In this document: positions 1 to 13,000 of the stretch, piece by piece
Position numbering within the stretch: the first letter of the stretch is position 1
Layout: every line of letters begins with the position of its first letter
Source: Trematomus loennbergii
Lineage: Eukaryota > Chordata > Actinopteri > Perciformes > Nototheniidae
Reading direction: 5' to 3'
DNA: 64,000 nt
Assembly (NCBI GenBank): GCA_012861695.1
Contig: JAAOOA010000006.1
Coordinates: 14,962,879-15,026,878 of the forward strand
Translations under genes and position numbers: made by a program
The notes under the pieces: model-generated
What the model saw: only the letters and a program-made list of their open reading frames with translations
Database searches by the model: none
Told to the model about the DNA's origin: nothing

Positions 1-86
1 GAAATATGAATATGGTGAAAGGGAAAAGGCTAATAGCTGGAGTGCAACGGGAGATACTCTGAAAAAGGTAAACCGTGAGCAGTTAC

Positions 87-259
87 CTGTTCCTGCTGCT
101 GACGAGCTAACTCCATTTGCTGCCTCTGTTTCTCCATCTGTGAGGCGGCAAACTTCTTCTGTTCGTCGTGGGCAGCCAGGAGCTGCTCTCGCAGGCAGAT
201 CAGCTGGGTGATCATTGTAGAGAGCTGGTGTTCCTTTTCTGCCAGGCTCTCTGGAGTTC
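87..259 (-). CDS. sox6: sox6 coding exon (fourth in window): leucine zipper and start of Q-box
   Basis: Minus-strand internal exon of 173 nt encoding 58 residues from [16 protein letters not shown] to LARQQQEQ. With the last G of the previous exon it completes a Gly codon (phase 1 in), and it ends after CAG (phase 0 out). The acceptor reads ctcactag|GA and the donor CAG|gtaact. Leucines at residues 6, 13, 20 and 27 form the SoxD leucine zipper, which drives homo- and heterodimerisation of Sox5, Sox6 and Sox13. The exon ends in a Gln/Arg-rich stretch ([17 protein letters not shown]), the start of the Q-box. Compared with mammalian SOX6 as I recall it, there are a few substitutions (His for Arg in AEKEHQ, Cys for Ser in QLICL, Phe for Leu in QKKF). 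None hits the four zipper leucines. The MITQLI wording fits SOX6 better than SOX13. The protein is a nuclear regulator lacking its own activation domain and acts in chondrocytes, muscle fibre type, erythroid and neural cells. The downstream exons lie outside the window. Confidence 0.93.
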
Positions 260-1455
260 CTAGTGAGGGAATACAGAGAACGATGTCAGGGGTGAAAAGG
301 AACAATTGGTAAAAAGGTGACATAAATATAGAGATAGGTTTGCGCTAGGTATACCTGAAAAAAAAAAAGAAATACTAAAAAGGTTTCATAGTGGCCTTAA
401 CAACAAAACAGGGTTGACGAATTTGTAAAAAAAAAAAAAGCTTGCAATAAGCATTGGTCATTATAAACTACTACATTTAGAAAAGTGACCATGCTGCACA
501 CGCCGATCATCATATTGTGCTATAGTGCCAAACACAATATATCGTACAAAGAAAACCACAGAGGCAGCAACCAACTGGAGTGAATTCACTAGAAAGTGTT
601 AAGGTCACACACAGCCTGGAGTTATCTACTTAGTGTAGCTAGTGTTCACAGCTTTCACAAGAAGAAAGGGAAGGAATTGTTCCCGGCATATAGACAAAGA
701 GCTGCAGGGAGCTGTCAAACTGAGATGACATGTCAGACTTCCAGGGGTGAATATAAAGAAAAGTGTTAAGAGTCAGTGTAAGCCTAAAAAAATACAAGAT
801 TTCTTTATTGTATGGCCATTCTTGCAAGCTATTACAGAAGGAACAAAATAAAACGGTTGTTCAGATTTGGCAAAAAATGCACCAAAAAGGATGTTTAACC
901 ACCAAATGTGCTCTGAATGCACTACAACTATAAGGAGAACTGAACAATGCATTATTTATTTGTATTATCTTTGTAGCTACTGTATGCATAATTGAAAAAA
1001 TATAAAAGCAATGACAGACCAATAGGCTTACTTCTCTCTACAGCCACATGTCCACACTGTGTGATAGAGAGAGAGCGGCTCCGCTGCACTGCTCTCTCCC
1101 TGCGCCTAATCAATGCTAAGTGATCCTACCATTGACTTACACCGCCAACATAATTGCCAGTGAGAGGCTAGACAGTAACTCACTCTCCTCCCACTGCACT
1201 CCTGTGTGACAAGCTGATCTGGGAGAACATACCAAAAAGAAAAAAAGAGCCGGGACAACCGACAGAAGACACAGAAAGAGGGAGAGACAGTAAGAGGGAG
1301 AAGGATAAAAGGATAGAGATCCAGATAACAGTACAGTGAAGATTGGCCTGGAGCCAGCAGGAGCTGAATTCTTTCCTGGGTGTCTTCCTCTCGTCTCTGG
1401 CCACATCTGTCTTGAGTTTCTCCGAGAGCTCCCTGGGGCCCTCTCCACTCAAACT

Positions 1456-1890
1456 ATTTTAATTTGACTAAACACCTGATTTATTTTATCTCTCCGATGA
1501 GGAAAGCCGTTTGTCTTAATAGGGCTTGTCAACCTCCAGAACCCATTCAGGGCAATTTACTGGCAGGCTTGTCTGAACCTCGGTTCGCCCCGCTCTGCCT
1601 CCGCTGCCTGCTGCAATGGAAGAGAGCTGCAATTCTCCATTTATCCTCCTAAGGAAAAAAAGCACCTTAAAGCAGCTATTCATTGGGCCAGTGTTCAGTT
1701 TCTAAGGCCTGAATTGACTTCCTATTCACCCGACTACACTTGTTGTGAATGGCTTATCTGTAAAATTGATACAATCAGCACCAATTTTATTAACCTTTGG
1801 CTGTGTCCATGAACGAGCTGCCTTTTACAGGTCACTAGCAAGATACATCAGTCGTTGTCACAATAAATCACGGCTATCAATACTGTGGGA
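1456..1890. promoter_or_regulatory. Candidate intronic regulatory element (conserved-element-like)
   Basis: This stretch is low in simple repeats. It is dense in short developmental transcription-factor-like words: TTTATC/GATAAA-type, TTAATAG, and a TTGTCACAAT pair near 1855-1864 that resembles facing SOX core motifs. SoxD introns are known to hold many conserved non-coding enhancers. The call here is inference from base composition and motif texture; conservation was not tested. Confidence 0.22.
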
Positions 1891-4800
1891 GGGAGGAGCG
1901 GGGGACTAAAGAAAAAACATAAAGAAAGACAGGAAGGGAGAAAGTAAGAACAGAGATAGAAAATTCCCATCCAGATGAAGATGATGGCCATCATGCCTTC
2001 AGGGCAGCATAGATGACCTTGAGTTGGAAACTAAACTTCTGGACTCACTGACGCCCTCTCAGCCTGCCTAAGTACACATTTCTGAAGATCACTCACTAGT
2101 TTTAAAGTATCAACACTGTGGAAAAAAGATTGAAAAAACTGAATAAACAGCACATATATTTTGTGTTTGTGTGCATTTCTGTGCAGGCAGACTGGTGCTA
2201 AGTGTCCAGAGAAGGAATATAAATAGAATAGTGTGAAGAGCTTCGTCTTGCTCCAACACCAAAAGAATACTAACAGAGGGCTCTTTGTTTTGATGTTGAG
2301 CTAAACTATGAAAAGTCTACATTGTCCTCTGTATTGCAATTTGGGCTACAAGTGAAAATTGTAATAAAACGTTTTGGGCATCTAAATATGAAAAGCTGGT
2401 TGGGGAATTTTAACATTAAGACATCCACACTTAGCAGAAAAACAGGCGCATCTTTTTTTTGTAAGGGGGTTGGTGTAGAAATCTCTTTCTTCCTGCTTTA
2501 AATTATGGATCAGCTTTAAAATGCGGATAAAACTTTTATTGGGTGGTTCAGAAAAGGAGAGTCGCGGTCTGTGTCTGACCAGCCTGCTGACAAAGAGGCA
2601 GTTTCCTGCATATTGCATGGCTTTTAACAGCAGTGGGGCTGGGGTCTGCCCGTTAACATGTCTCCTCACATTGCGCTTCCGACGGCAGACAGACAGCCCA
2701 GAGATGCCTTGGCGCTACATAAACCCAAGCAGTCGGCCCAGACCTAACATGTTGTGACATCCTCCTGTTATATGACTGAAGCCCAGTAGGACAATACCAG
2801 CCTGACACAGGAAGAGGATCCCAGGAGTGAGCGGTCAAGCTGTGCTGGCGCTTTTCTTGTTTTCTTTCTCAGGCCACCGTGTCAACTTCAGCTATGTTAG
2901 ATTGACACATAGGAAGAGGAGGAGACCGTAAACGGTTTGTTCACTCTCAACGCATTCAGCCTTCACCTTTTGAGATTCCTTCCTCTTTTAAATGTCACAA
3001 AGTAGGGCAGAAAACATCAACGACGGGTGACTAAATAAATGATAAGAGGAAAACAAGCAGAGCCATGGTTGCTTGGGGAGGGCTGGGGGTATTTGAGCCT
3101 TGGGGTCTTTGGATAAAAGGCACTTTGTAGGGGTGCGATTTGTTCTGTCCAATACCCACATCTCCCTCTCTCTTGGCTCCCTCCTCTCTGCTCTAATCAA
3201 GCAGTCTCTAATTTGGGTTCCAAGACCAGTACCGGGGAAAAGAAGGAGGCTTGTTACTTTGAAGAGTCCCGAGTGAATAACACAGATAAAAGATTCAGGC
3301 ACAAAAAGAGAAGAAAAGCGAGGGGGGTGAGGGTGAAAAGGGGAAAATCACAAGGCACCCTATTCTCTTCCCTTCCTTTGGTTAAGACAGCTGAGCCATT
3401 ATGACCAGATCTGAATTGAGTTTTTAGCGCCAGAAGACTGGAAATTCTTTGTCTCTCTATCAGTCAGCTTTTGTGGATGCTTCCATATGCTGCAAGCCCA
3501 TCCTAAGTAAATTAAGACTTGTTTAAATGCTCCAAATGTACCAAGTTGTATCCACAGACCGCACATGACTTTAATGCCTTGTGAGCTAAGGCTCTCTCTC
3601 TGCTCTCCTAAAGTGTGTGGGAATCTAGACATGAGTGTGTACAGATGTGTGTTTGCATGCTCCTCCAATCGATAAAAGGCTCATGCCTCTGAGTAAATGC
3701 ATACGTGTGTGAACTACGCGGTCATGTGACCCTCTTTTTCTGTAAAACACAAAGAGCCAATTGAGTTGCAGCAAATGGCATCTATTGGTATTTTATTTTC
3801 TGTTCAAAATAGAAAGATTTTTCTGTTCACATACCTTTCTTCAAAACCATGAACCAATTCAACAACCGCATGAAAGCAAGCAAACCCCTGTACCAAATTC
3901 ACTTTTGTGATATTGAATATGATAAGGTTTTGTGCGTTGGTCAGAGTAAAATGTCATATTGAACATTTAGTATGGCAGAAAACCAAGCTAAAAAACAAGA
4001 GCTGGGTTTATGGTATCCTTACGCTTTTAACAGCTATATACACTTGTTCAACAATGCTACAAGGCCATATGTGTTTCCAGTTATATGGTGTTAACGCGTC
4101 TCCATGCCCTACAACCGAGACAATATGAGCAACAGCTGTTTTACCTGGCTCGCTGCCTCTGCCATGATATAAAAGCTGTTAATCTTGCCAATAAAACCCC
4201 ATTAACAAGCATGAGCATTGACTCACAAGCACGTGTCATCCACTGGCAGCAATGATCCTCAGTCCATATGCTTTCATATAATGTATAAACCTTTATTCTG
4301 AGAAACTGCCCATTTTCTTGTTAAAGAAACAGTCAGATCTTGTCAAAGGTTTAAAACCATAAAAATGGATGTGCTTGAGACTTGTGAAAGCTTTTAACTT
4401 GCTAATGGCAGACTGCGACTATACTTTTCCAACAGCATTTCTATATGTCTATCTGTATGTGTGTGCACATGGATTTGAGTATTGACAGATAGGACTTTAA
4501 GACTTTTACAGAATTATGTAAATTGGTCAGTAGAGGTCTAGTTTGTTTTAATGAAAATCTGATTGGCATACGGAGAGGTTATTAAGAAAAGCACACTTCA
4601 TCTACTGTGGTTTTACCGTTCATGCCGAACATTGATGGAGACTAATATTTTGATGATAGCAGAAGCCTCACTCTTCAGTATAATTATGCTAATGTTTAAG
4701 CTCCAGCACTTCACTGTCTACCCATGACACTGGACAAGGTACTTCATCAAAGCCAAGATCGAGGCTCGACCTGAACATATTACTCCACAGGGAATGCCAC

Positions 4801-7243
4801 TGACCCTGAAATTCACTCTGAGGACAAAAAATAATTCTGCACAAAAAGCTTTACTTCTAGTCTTTCATTTATTGAATAAATTATTCTTTCAATCTATAAT
4901 ACAGTGCCACAAACCATGGATCCTGCCGCCATGCAGGTTGTTGTACGTATGCAAGGCAGTTCATAAGATGACAGAAAAACAAAGTCCAATCCTTCTATTC
5001 ATCTTTTCTGACTTGATGGTAATGAGTCTCACCCGTGTGCCCTTAAAATAGAAAATATTTCAAGGTCCCTCTCATACAAAGCGCTTTAAGCCTGGAAGAC
5101 AGTGATCAAGGCAACAGCTAACTGTCTGCAAAGCCTTGGAGGTGAATTAGGAGTTAGATGATAACTCTGTATTTTCACAAAACATTTATTCATCGGTCTT
5201 ACAGTACCTATACAGCGGATAAGAATTCAATATAAGAAAAAACGTCAAATGACTGCTAAACAAAATACTCAAAGACATTGCTGTGTTTTGCATGCAAGTA
5301 CAAAAAAGCAATACAAATAAAGACCTTTCAATTAAAAAAATATCCCGACAAATACTCTACACTGTAAAATGTATGTTAAAATAGCTACATCTTTGGTATT
5401 AATATTATATTTACAATATTTATATTTCTGATTACATTTCATGTTAGAATATGTAAAGTAACTTTACAATTATTCATACAAAACGCTGTTGTAAATTTGC
5501 CATAAATGACGTAAAAAAAATTCTTAGTCGAGAATGAAAGCCCTGAAAGTTGTACACGCTTTCTTACAGAATTGTAATTTAAAAGTGCCCATGCATATTT
5601 AGTATGAATGAGATTTACCTTAAAATTAATATTCTACATTTCACTGTGTGGAAATTAATTGTGGAAATTAGTGTGAGGTTTTACGTGGAATCATCAGTCA
5701 GAATGTCTTTGGACTGTAATGCGTGATTTCTCTTTAAAAGAAAATAGGATTACAGTGTGAGGGGGAAAAAGGAGGCTGAGCTTGCAATTCAAGAGGTATC
5801 ATAAGAAATGTGAAAGTAACTGATTGATATCTGAAAAACTCCCGTTGCTAATTTGCATGCACTTTTATTCAGATGTTGTTTGCATCTGTTTCGAGTGAAT
5901 GATATATCTACATATCGTCTTCATTAACATCCTTAGTATTAACATTTGCTTTACTGTGGAAAAGCTGATCAATCTTTTAGGGGAGTTTGTCTTAAATAAA
6001 TGACAGGTGTGTTTTTGTCAGCTCCGTAAATGTTTTACATTCTTTTCAAATGAAAACAGTAGTAGTACGCTTGTTTCCATGACATGTATTATACAACTTT
6101 AAAAGTCATTAGTTAAACAAACCATGACAAACCACTGAAATATAATTCAAAACACAAACAGAGAACCCTATCACACAAACCCACATACACTAGCACAGCA
6201 GTTCCCTTTTTACCTCCATTGCCACAAGCTAAATTCCTCAATTCATTAGAGGAGAAAAACACACAGTCCAACACTCTCATACATTCATCTGGCAAATGTG
6301 GCCTGAGGAATAATGATTTACTGTGGCTCATATTTCACCTGAGTGCACAGGGCAAACAGTTGACTGAAGTGTTGTGGAGAAAATGCTAACTGAGGCATTT
6401 TTGACTGGAGCAACTGGACAGATACTGTTTTGTGCTGTTTGTGTGAATGTTTTTGTATGTTGAATAAACATTATATACATAATATTTATATACAGTGTAT
6501 ACACCATTATTTTACTACTAAGCTCTTCCTTTCAGTGTCAGCGAAAATGTGTGCACCAACATTGTGCTGTGCATCTCCAGTGGCATCAAAACCTCACTAT
6601 ATGGAAGCCATTAGGAATAAAGTTTCATTTTAAAGTGAATAATCATGTTTTGAAGCCAACCCTCGTGGCTGAACAATATGGGCTCTGTGTTCACACAGTG
6701 GACTCCTTTCTGTGAGTGCAGGAGTAAAGCCAGCACAGGTAGGGCCAGCATCAAATCAGTCTCAGCTGCCGCCCTGCCCTGCCCTGTGTTCTCCTCCTAA
6801 ACAGCTTCCACTTATCTGCCTGCCACAGGACTGTCTGCGTGCACTCGACCACTGTCATGTGGACACCATTCTCAAATTGATTGTGACAGTGCAAGAGCCT
6901 CGATTTTTCTGCTTCAGAATTCAAGCTGCCATATCAACACTAGTGTACAATGTTAAGCATTTTTCTTATTTTAATATTTTTTGCAAATTCCTAGAGAATG
7001 AATACAGCTTGTGTTCCAATTTAGTAACCACGTTTTTTTCTTCATGTTTAGGTAAATGCTTGAGCATTTTGCTTCTTTTTTTTTTTCTCCCAATGGGGGT
7101 CCGGGAAACTGGCACTCAGCAGGGAAACTTAAACAGCTCTGTATGAGGCTCAAAGACCCTGCACATAGCAAGCATGCAACAGAGAGCAACCTTATCTGCC
7201 TTAGGACGCTGTGTACTATATTTGTATGCATTTGACACATGCA

Positions 7244-7290
7244 TGTATGTGTGTGTATATATATATATATATGTATGTACATATATACAC
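7244..7290. repeat. Compound GT/TA simple repeat
   Basis: An alternating tract: GTATGTGTGTGTATATAT continuing into about nine TA units, then GTATGTACATATATACAC. It is a microsatellite inside a sox6 intron, and the alternating purine-pyrimidine run includes a small imperfect palindrome (GTATGTACATATATAC). Confidence 0.85.
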
Positions 7291-8394
7291 AGGGACATAA
7301 TGATTGTACGTCTCCTAAATCATGTGTAGAATGGGGGCTTTGCATCTCTTTGAGGTTTATAATTGTAAATGTCTAAGTACCGGTCTAAAATCTTTTTTTC
7401 TCTACTCCTTGCACTCCTCCTTCCACCTTGCCTGCCATTATCTGCTACTTTCTGTGGTTTGGAGCCCTTCCAGCCGGCCTCCCTTTCTTGCTCTGTGGTT
7501 TTGTTCAGGAGATTTCATCTCCCTCCTTCATCGTTCCCAGATTGACAGCTAAGCTCAGGTATGAAAACAAACAGTTAGCTCTGGAATTGACTGGTGAAAA
7601 GAAATCCGCCACTAATGCTCCTTCGCAAGCTCTCCTTTTTGCATTCCCTGCTGATGCTAAGCCCTAACAGCATACAAGAAAAGGCAGATGGAGATTTGAG
7701 ATCATTAACCCTTAATAACACCATCTACATGTCTGGTTTAAGCACACAGCCTCTACTGGATTACTACGATTGTTTCTACTGACTGTAGAAGCTAAAGTAT
7801 GTCTTTACCTCGGAAGCAGCACATTATGTAGCCAAACACCCACATGACAATAAGCTATAATTATAGATGTGTCATCTGTAAGAGGTAAATGGTTGGTTGG
7901 GTTCACAGACTTTGAAAGCAAATCTCTGATGTTGATACTATTGTTTTGTTTGTTTTGTTTATTGTACGTGTGTGTTCATCTCAACGGGATAAAGTATTCA
8001 GGGCATGTTTGAACACAACTGCAGTTAAAGAATGTCTTTCTTTTCATGGGTAAAAGCCCCAGGACAAATTCTGTCACACCTATTGTTTTTCATTTATGTA
8101 TGTTTCCTAAGAGCAAGATTAAATGAGTTCCTCGCCAGACAAATTCCACCACTTGCCTCTGCAATTACACAATTACTTATTTTTCAAGGTTTTAGTGGCA
8201 CAATGTCAAAAGGTAGCCTATAAGGTGCACAGTATAATTAGTGAAGGAATTGGTGAGCGATAAGCACAGAATACACAAGGCCGTTGTGCCAGTACTGTAG
8301 TCTTTATCTGCATGTCAGCTTTTATTCATACTTTCTTTCATTTATTTGAAACCTACAGGCATGTTTGTCTTTTGTACTGATTTTAACCTAACAA

Positions 8395-8660
8395 TTAATT
8401 GAACCTCTGATTCATCATAACACTTTAGATCTTAATCATAAGGTGGTTTTAAGCAAGGTACCTTTGTTTGTGTTTTAATTAGGCGGACCTTGTGCGTCTC
8501 CAACCCTTGGCTCCTTTTTAATTGCCCATATTTACATCAGGCAGACATCAAACGCAGAGAGAGAGACATTTGTAAGGGGGAGCACAAAGCAGCCCTTTGA
8601 AATGTCTACAGTCATATGAAATGGCATGCTAATTAAAAATCTAAGGCTGCCACTGTGATA
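8395..8660. promoter_or_regulatory. Candidate intronic regulatory element with TAATTA motifs
   Basis: The segment contains several homeodomain-core words: TTTAATTAGG at about 8474-8483, TTTTTAATTGCCC near 8515, and GCTAATTAAAAAT near 8626. It also has CCTTTGTTTGTG, a SOX/FOX-like word, near 8461. Little simple repeat is present. The texture is that of a conserved vertebrate enhancer, but the call is inferred from motifs only. Confidence 0.25.
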
Positions 8661-9294
8661 GGAGAAGCATTTATATTTGTAACTGTGGTGTATAGACTGT
8701 CTCTATAACTCATCAACAGACAGAGGCCATAGTGTTTATTATCAGACTCCCTACCTGTTTACAGACCACCAAGTAACCTTCCTGTTCCCATTCATCAAAC
8801 AGCAGAAATGCCCTGCCTGTAATTTAACAGACCGGCTTTCAAAAGGCTAAATCATTTAAAACATTTTACCCATTGCACTTTGATCTACAGTGGCATACAA
8901 CATACTAGGGCAGGTACAATGAATCTAGTTTACCAAGCAATGATTTATCCTTCAGTTCATTAAGGTTATTGCCAATAAATAAACTTATTAGAACATTCAA
9001 CAGCCTTTTTTCCCTCTCCTCTGTAATTCCATAATTAAAACCAAACACAGTTTTATTTATGTATGTCACCCGTGTTTTTAAAAATAAACAATTTAGCAAA
9101 CTGAACAGAGTCACCTGTGCAGTGAAATGTGCTTTCTTGATTGATATGTGAAGAGTCTTCATGAAATGTTGATAATAAAAGATGTGAGTATGTTATCAAC
9201 AGTTCAAATATTTATATTGAAAGCAGTGAGTGAGGGAGAGTGAGCGAGCCAGTGACAGCCTGCTGTTATCAGCCAGCTGTTATTGTGCTTCGCC

Positions 9295-9650
9295 GTGCTG
9301 TATAAGCACACACGCTCTCAGTAACAGTCAGTGCTAAGGACTGAGCAGCGGCCCTGCCCATCCTCGGCCCACCTTCAACCTGTCATAAACAGAGATTTTG
9401 GGGGAGTGCTGAGTTGCGCTTTGCCGTGCCGCAATTGATACGCTGCGCAGGGCGTTCACTGGTGGAGTCAAGACATTCCACTCAAACGCAGACTCACAGA
9501 GGAGATGACTCTGTGCGTCACCGTCTCCTCTCCTCTCAGCCCAGCCGTGCTCTGTTTACATCAAGCACACTTTGGGTTCAACAATTACCAGAGCGGCATG
9601 AACGCACTGCATGTGCCAGAGCAGAGACGCTAGGCTCAGGGCCGTCTGAA
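9295..9650. promoter_or_regulatory. CpG-retaining patch with TATA-like box inside the intron
   Basis: Between about 9408 and 9540 at least ten CpG dinucleotides occur in roughly 130 bases (GCGCTTTGCCGTGCCGCAAT, ACGCTGCGCAGGGCG, GTGCGTCACCG). CpG is scarce in the flanking intron. On the plus strand a GCTGTATAAGC word lies upstream at about 9298-9308. Such patches mark unmethylated promoters or enhancers. The nearest exon (9939-10028) belongs to the opposite strand, so this would be an antisense promoter, an intragenic element, or simply a local composition quirk. Confidence 0.25.
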
Positions 9651-9938
9651 GGGACAACAAAATAAATTGCTGACAAGCACACAGAGCCTCAGAATGAGTC
9701 CAAATGGGCTGCAATTTTGAAGACGGCACTTTGGACAGAGATGGGCATTCCAAAAAAAAAAAAAGAAGGAGAGAAATGAATGAGGAGGGCAGCCAAAGGC
9801 CTTTGTTTTGATTCAGAGTACAAGGCTGTGTCTGAGATTATACAGTACATAGATTATGTATGTATGTTTGATAGGAATGAGTGATTTGCTAACACAGTTT
9901 AAAGTTGTGTTTGGGTGTTGCAGTCCTTGTACTCCTAC

Positions 9939-10028
9939 CTTTTACTTCTGCCAGCAGTTCACTGGTGTTGAGACTCTCCATCTTCTCTTTCCACTCTTTA
10001 GAAAGAAGTGCCTCCATGCATGAGGGAT
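9939..10028 (-). CDS. sox6: sox6 coding exon (third in window): short linker before the leucine zipper
   Basis: Minus-strand exon of 90 nt, phase 1 in and phase 1 out. The acceptor reads ttgtattaaag|AT and the donor AAAAG|gtagga. Joined to the preceding G it encodes [18 protein letters not shown] followed by [12 protein letters not shown]. This matches the mammalian SOX6 segment SSCMEKLLSKDWKEKMER followed by LNTSELLGEIK, differing at only a few positions. The segment sits between the conserved [15 protein letters not shown] block and the leucine zipper. It is Glu/Lys-rich and predicted helical. The SLNTSELL wording distinguishes SOX6 from SOX13 in this linker. Confidence 0.93.
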
Positions 10029-13000
10029 CTTTAATACAAAAGAAGAAGAAAATGGTACTTATTTGAATAAAAAGAAAAAGTGCAGTTCCTGTTTGGATTT
10101 AATTATTTTCTTATGATAAAGGAATAATGTATATTCAGTTTTTTTAGTTTGTTATAAATCTCTAAATCTATTCACCTAAATGGAAATGAGAAGGAGTCAG
10201 TGTATCACATGAAAGCGTATTTTACTTGATGGTATTGCGAACATTAAAAGAGACTCGACAGTCGAGAGATGAGCTAAGGGAGGAGGGAGGAGGGGAGCAG
10301 GCATTGTGGGGATAGCATAAGGGTAGAGACGCACATTAAGTGGGAGGCAAGGAGTGAGACTGGCTACGTCCGCGCATTCGTTTAGCTGCCAATGATGAAA
10401 ACAATTAACATTTGTCCAGCAGACAATGAATCAGAGGAGGAATGGCTGCAATCTGCCATGCTGTCGCTGGGGTAGCTGATAAAGAACACACTGGGCCGGC
10501 TGACCCAGGCCTTCACCGTCCTTGCACTGCTTAGGGGTCAGCCTGTTCTCATCAAACACCAGCAGCACCAGCTAGCCTCCAACCCTTCCACCCCTCCACC
10601 TTGAGACACTGTCTCTTCAAACTGCCTCCAATCTGAACCATATCATCATAAGACATGCAGCGTACAGTCCTTTAGAATCTTATAGTAAAAATGTATTATT
10701 GGATAGCAAATCATATGCTGTCTAATATGTGCTGATTTCTATAAAAAATGTCTCCAGGTTTCAAATAGTCCCTCAGGATATAGGAAATGTTCTGAATTTG
10801 GAGCAAAATACAAAACCAAAGCAGACACACTAATTATTACCACAAAGTCCCGGGGCACCATAATGAATAGTCTGACCACATATCTAACAGTGGCTCATTT
10901 AGGAACACACTTCTGGTAAAAGAAAAAAGACACAATTCAGAAGCATGTTAATGTTAAATGTAGTTGTCATGTGTTTTTGGTTCCAAGTTGCACATAATTG
11001 TACAAATCTGAGCAACAGAGAGGCAGACTGAGGGGGGCCCATCACATGCTGTATTCTGAACTCTTCCCATCTCACCATTATCGTCCTTGACATCAAACAC
11101 AGAGGAGAGTTGTACAGTTAAGAATGTATACAACTGTTGTTTCCTTTTATCCATCTTTTACATCTCTTGCACAAAACCAAACACTGTTGTTCCCTTTGAC
11201 AAACACAGTGACTTCAGAGGATCTGGGAGTAACGGGGGGTAACGGGGGGTCAGCAGTTCTTGTTGCCTTGTTTAAGGATGGCTTTCAGAGAGATCAAGCG
11301 GAGTGACCATTTTGTTTGATTGTCCACTTCCTCCAATGTGATGGGGGTCGACAGGACATCTTCAACTCAGGGTCATTATAACATTACTTCTGCTTTATTG
11401 ACTTTCCAATTCCCAACTCACAGTTTGTCCCCTTGACCCTAAGCGAGGGAGAGAGAAGGCAGTGTATGTTGTGTATGTTTGTGTTAACTCCCTCCATGGC
11501 ACAAAGATCACAGATCTTAAAACAGGGTTAGGGGCAGAGGGAGGGGGTAGCAGAGCTCAACGTTTCTTCCCTGCGCCTCACCCCTGGGTGAGACAGCTTC
11601 CTCTCCCGGAACAACACACTCCCTTCGAATCATAATCCTTTTAAAGACAGAAAAACATCAGGGCATGACATTTTCTCCCCTAAAGCACAGAAAAGGCTTA
11701 TTTTATAAGTGGTGTAAAGGGGAATTAAATAAACACAGGGCGCATATGTTAATATGAACACATATGCTCCCTCTCATACACAAACACCCACACATACGTA
11801 AACACACACACACACTTTCATCGCAGATGCTGCTCCAGCACTTGATCATTAAGGAATGCACCAACTGTTGGAGATAATGTGGTGCCAGCTTCCATTCTAC
11901 TCCAGTCCTCCCCCTTCTTTCCACCTCCCTCCCAGGAGAGCTGCCGCTCCCTCACTTCTCCATCCCCTCCGCCGGGCCAGACGCAACCTGCCAAGTGCTC
12001 CAACAGGAGAGAATACAGCTGGAATGCACCGCTGTCCTCCCTGCCTTCCACCTGGGAGAGGTGAATAATGACCTGGATTAGTCTATAAAATAACTCTCAA
12101 ACCTCTTTCAGTGTTCGAACAGCGTGGACAAAACAGGCAACCAAAAATGGATTTGGTGAAAGCAGAGCAACTTCAGCGCAGGCGTGCTGGAGGACAACAG
12201 TAAATGAGTCCGATGTCTGGCTTTTTTCAAACACCCTTCCACAGCCTATTTTTCAAAAGAATTTAGATTAATCGGAGGAATGCTATTTCAGTTTATAAAA
12301 TGCCTGCCTGTTTTTTCTGGATAAATTATAAATGCCAATAGAAAACACTGGTTAGTATCAACATAGTAATTACTGTCAGGTTTTGACACAGAGAATGTTA
12401 TAAAATGGTACATACTGTATTCACCATAAAATAACAAATTACTTCTAATTTTAATCTTAATGTTTTAGATAATCCTATTTCACTGGATATGAAATGCTAA
12501 CATAATTATTAAAGACAGAGCAGAACTTCTGAAGTTTTTAGTGTTGGAAGAGGAAGAGTTTGCTGCTCTTGTCCTTTCAAAGTAGGACATTACAATCTGG
12601 GGAATTAGCTTAAACAGAGAAGAGTCCAGTGAGTTTATTTTTATTTTCCTATGGGGGCTCTTAAATCTCTCGCACCCCCACCCCTTCCATTTCTTTCCCT
12701 CCCCCTCGAGATAAAATGCTCTGTGGCTGGGGAGCAGGCCATTCAGCTGGGATGAGAATGGAATGAAAACAATAGCCCTTATCAGGCTCTTATTTACATT
12801 TTCCCAGCGTCCCTGCAGTAGACAGCTTGGCTTGTCACCAAGCCCAGATCGCCCCACTGGACCCGGACCAACTTCCTCCAGCCCCAGCGATTCCAATGGT
12901 CCCTATGGACCCTCGCCTGGCAGAGACCCCCTCCACTCTGCAGCTCGCACAGATAGCAACATACAAGACAAAACTATTGGAGTGTGTGTCCAAGACGTGT

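Larger units (their letters stand above)
260..9938 (-). other. sox6: sox6 intron between the third and fourth coding exons in the window
   Basis: About 9.7 kb of phase-1 intron, donor G|gtagga at 9938 and acceptor ctcactag at 260. I found no convincing exon on either strand. Contents are AT-rich unique sequence, A- and T-runs (for example 429-439), a GT/TA simple repeat at 7244-7290, two homeodomain-motif-rich segments listed separately (1456-1890 and 8395-8660) and a CpG-rich patch at 9400-9650. The open frames here, such as those at 1137-1448 and 6712-7146, have no recognisable protein similarity and look like chance frames. Confidence 0.85.

Noticed and set aside
1137..1448. Minus-strand 103-codon frame with a hydrophobic Leu/Ser/Phe stretch
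   Set aside because: The hydrophobic run comes from a purine/pyrimidine-biased tract (GAGAGAC/AAGAGGGAG). No splice context or family match was seen.
5330..5590. AT-rich region with 'acactgtaaaa' words suggesting a teleost MITE
   Set aside because: I could not find terminal inverted repeats or a target-site duplication, so there is not enough to call an element.
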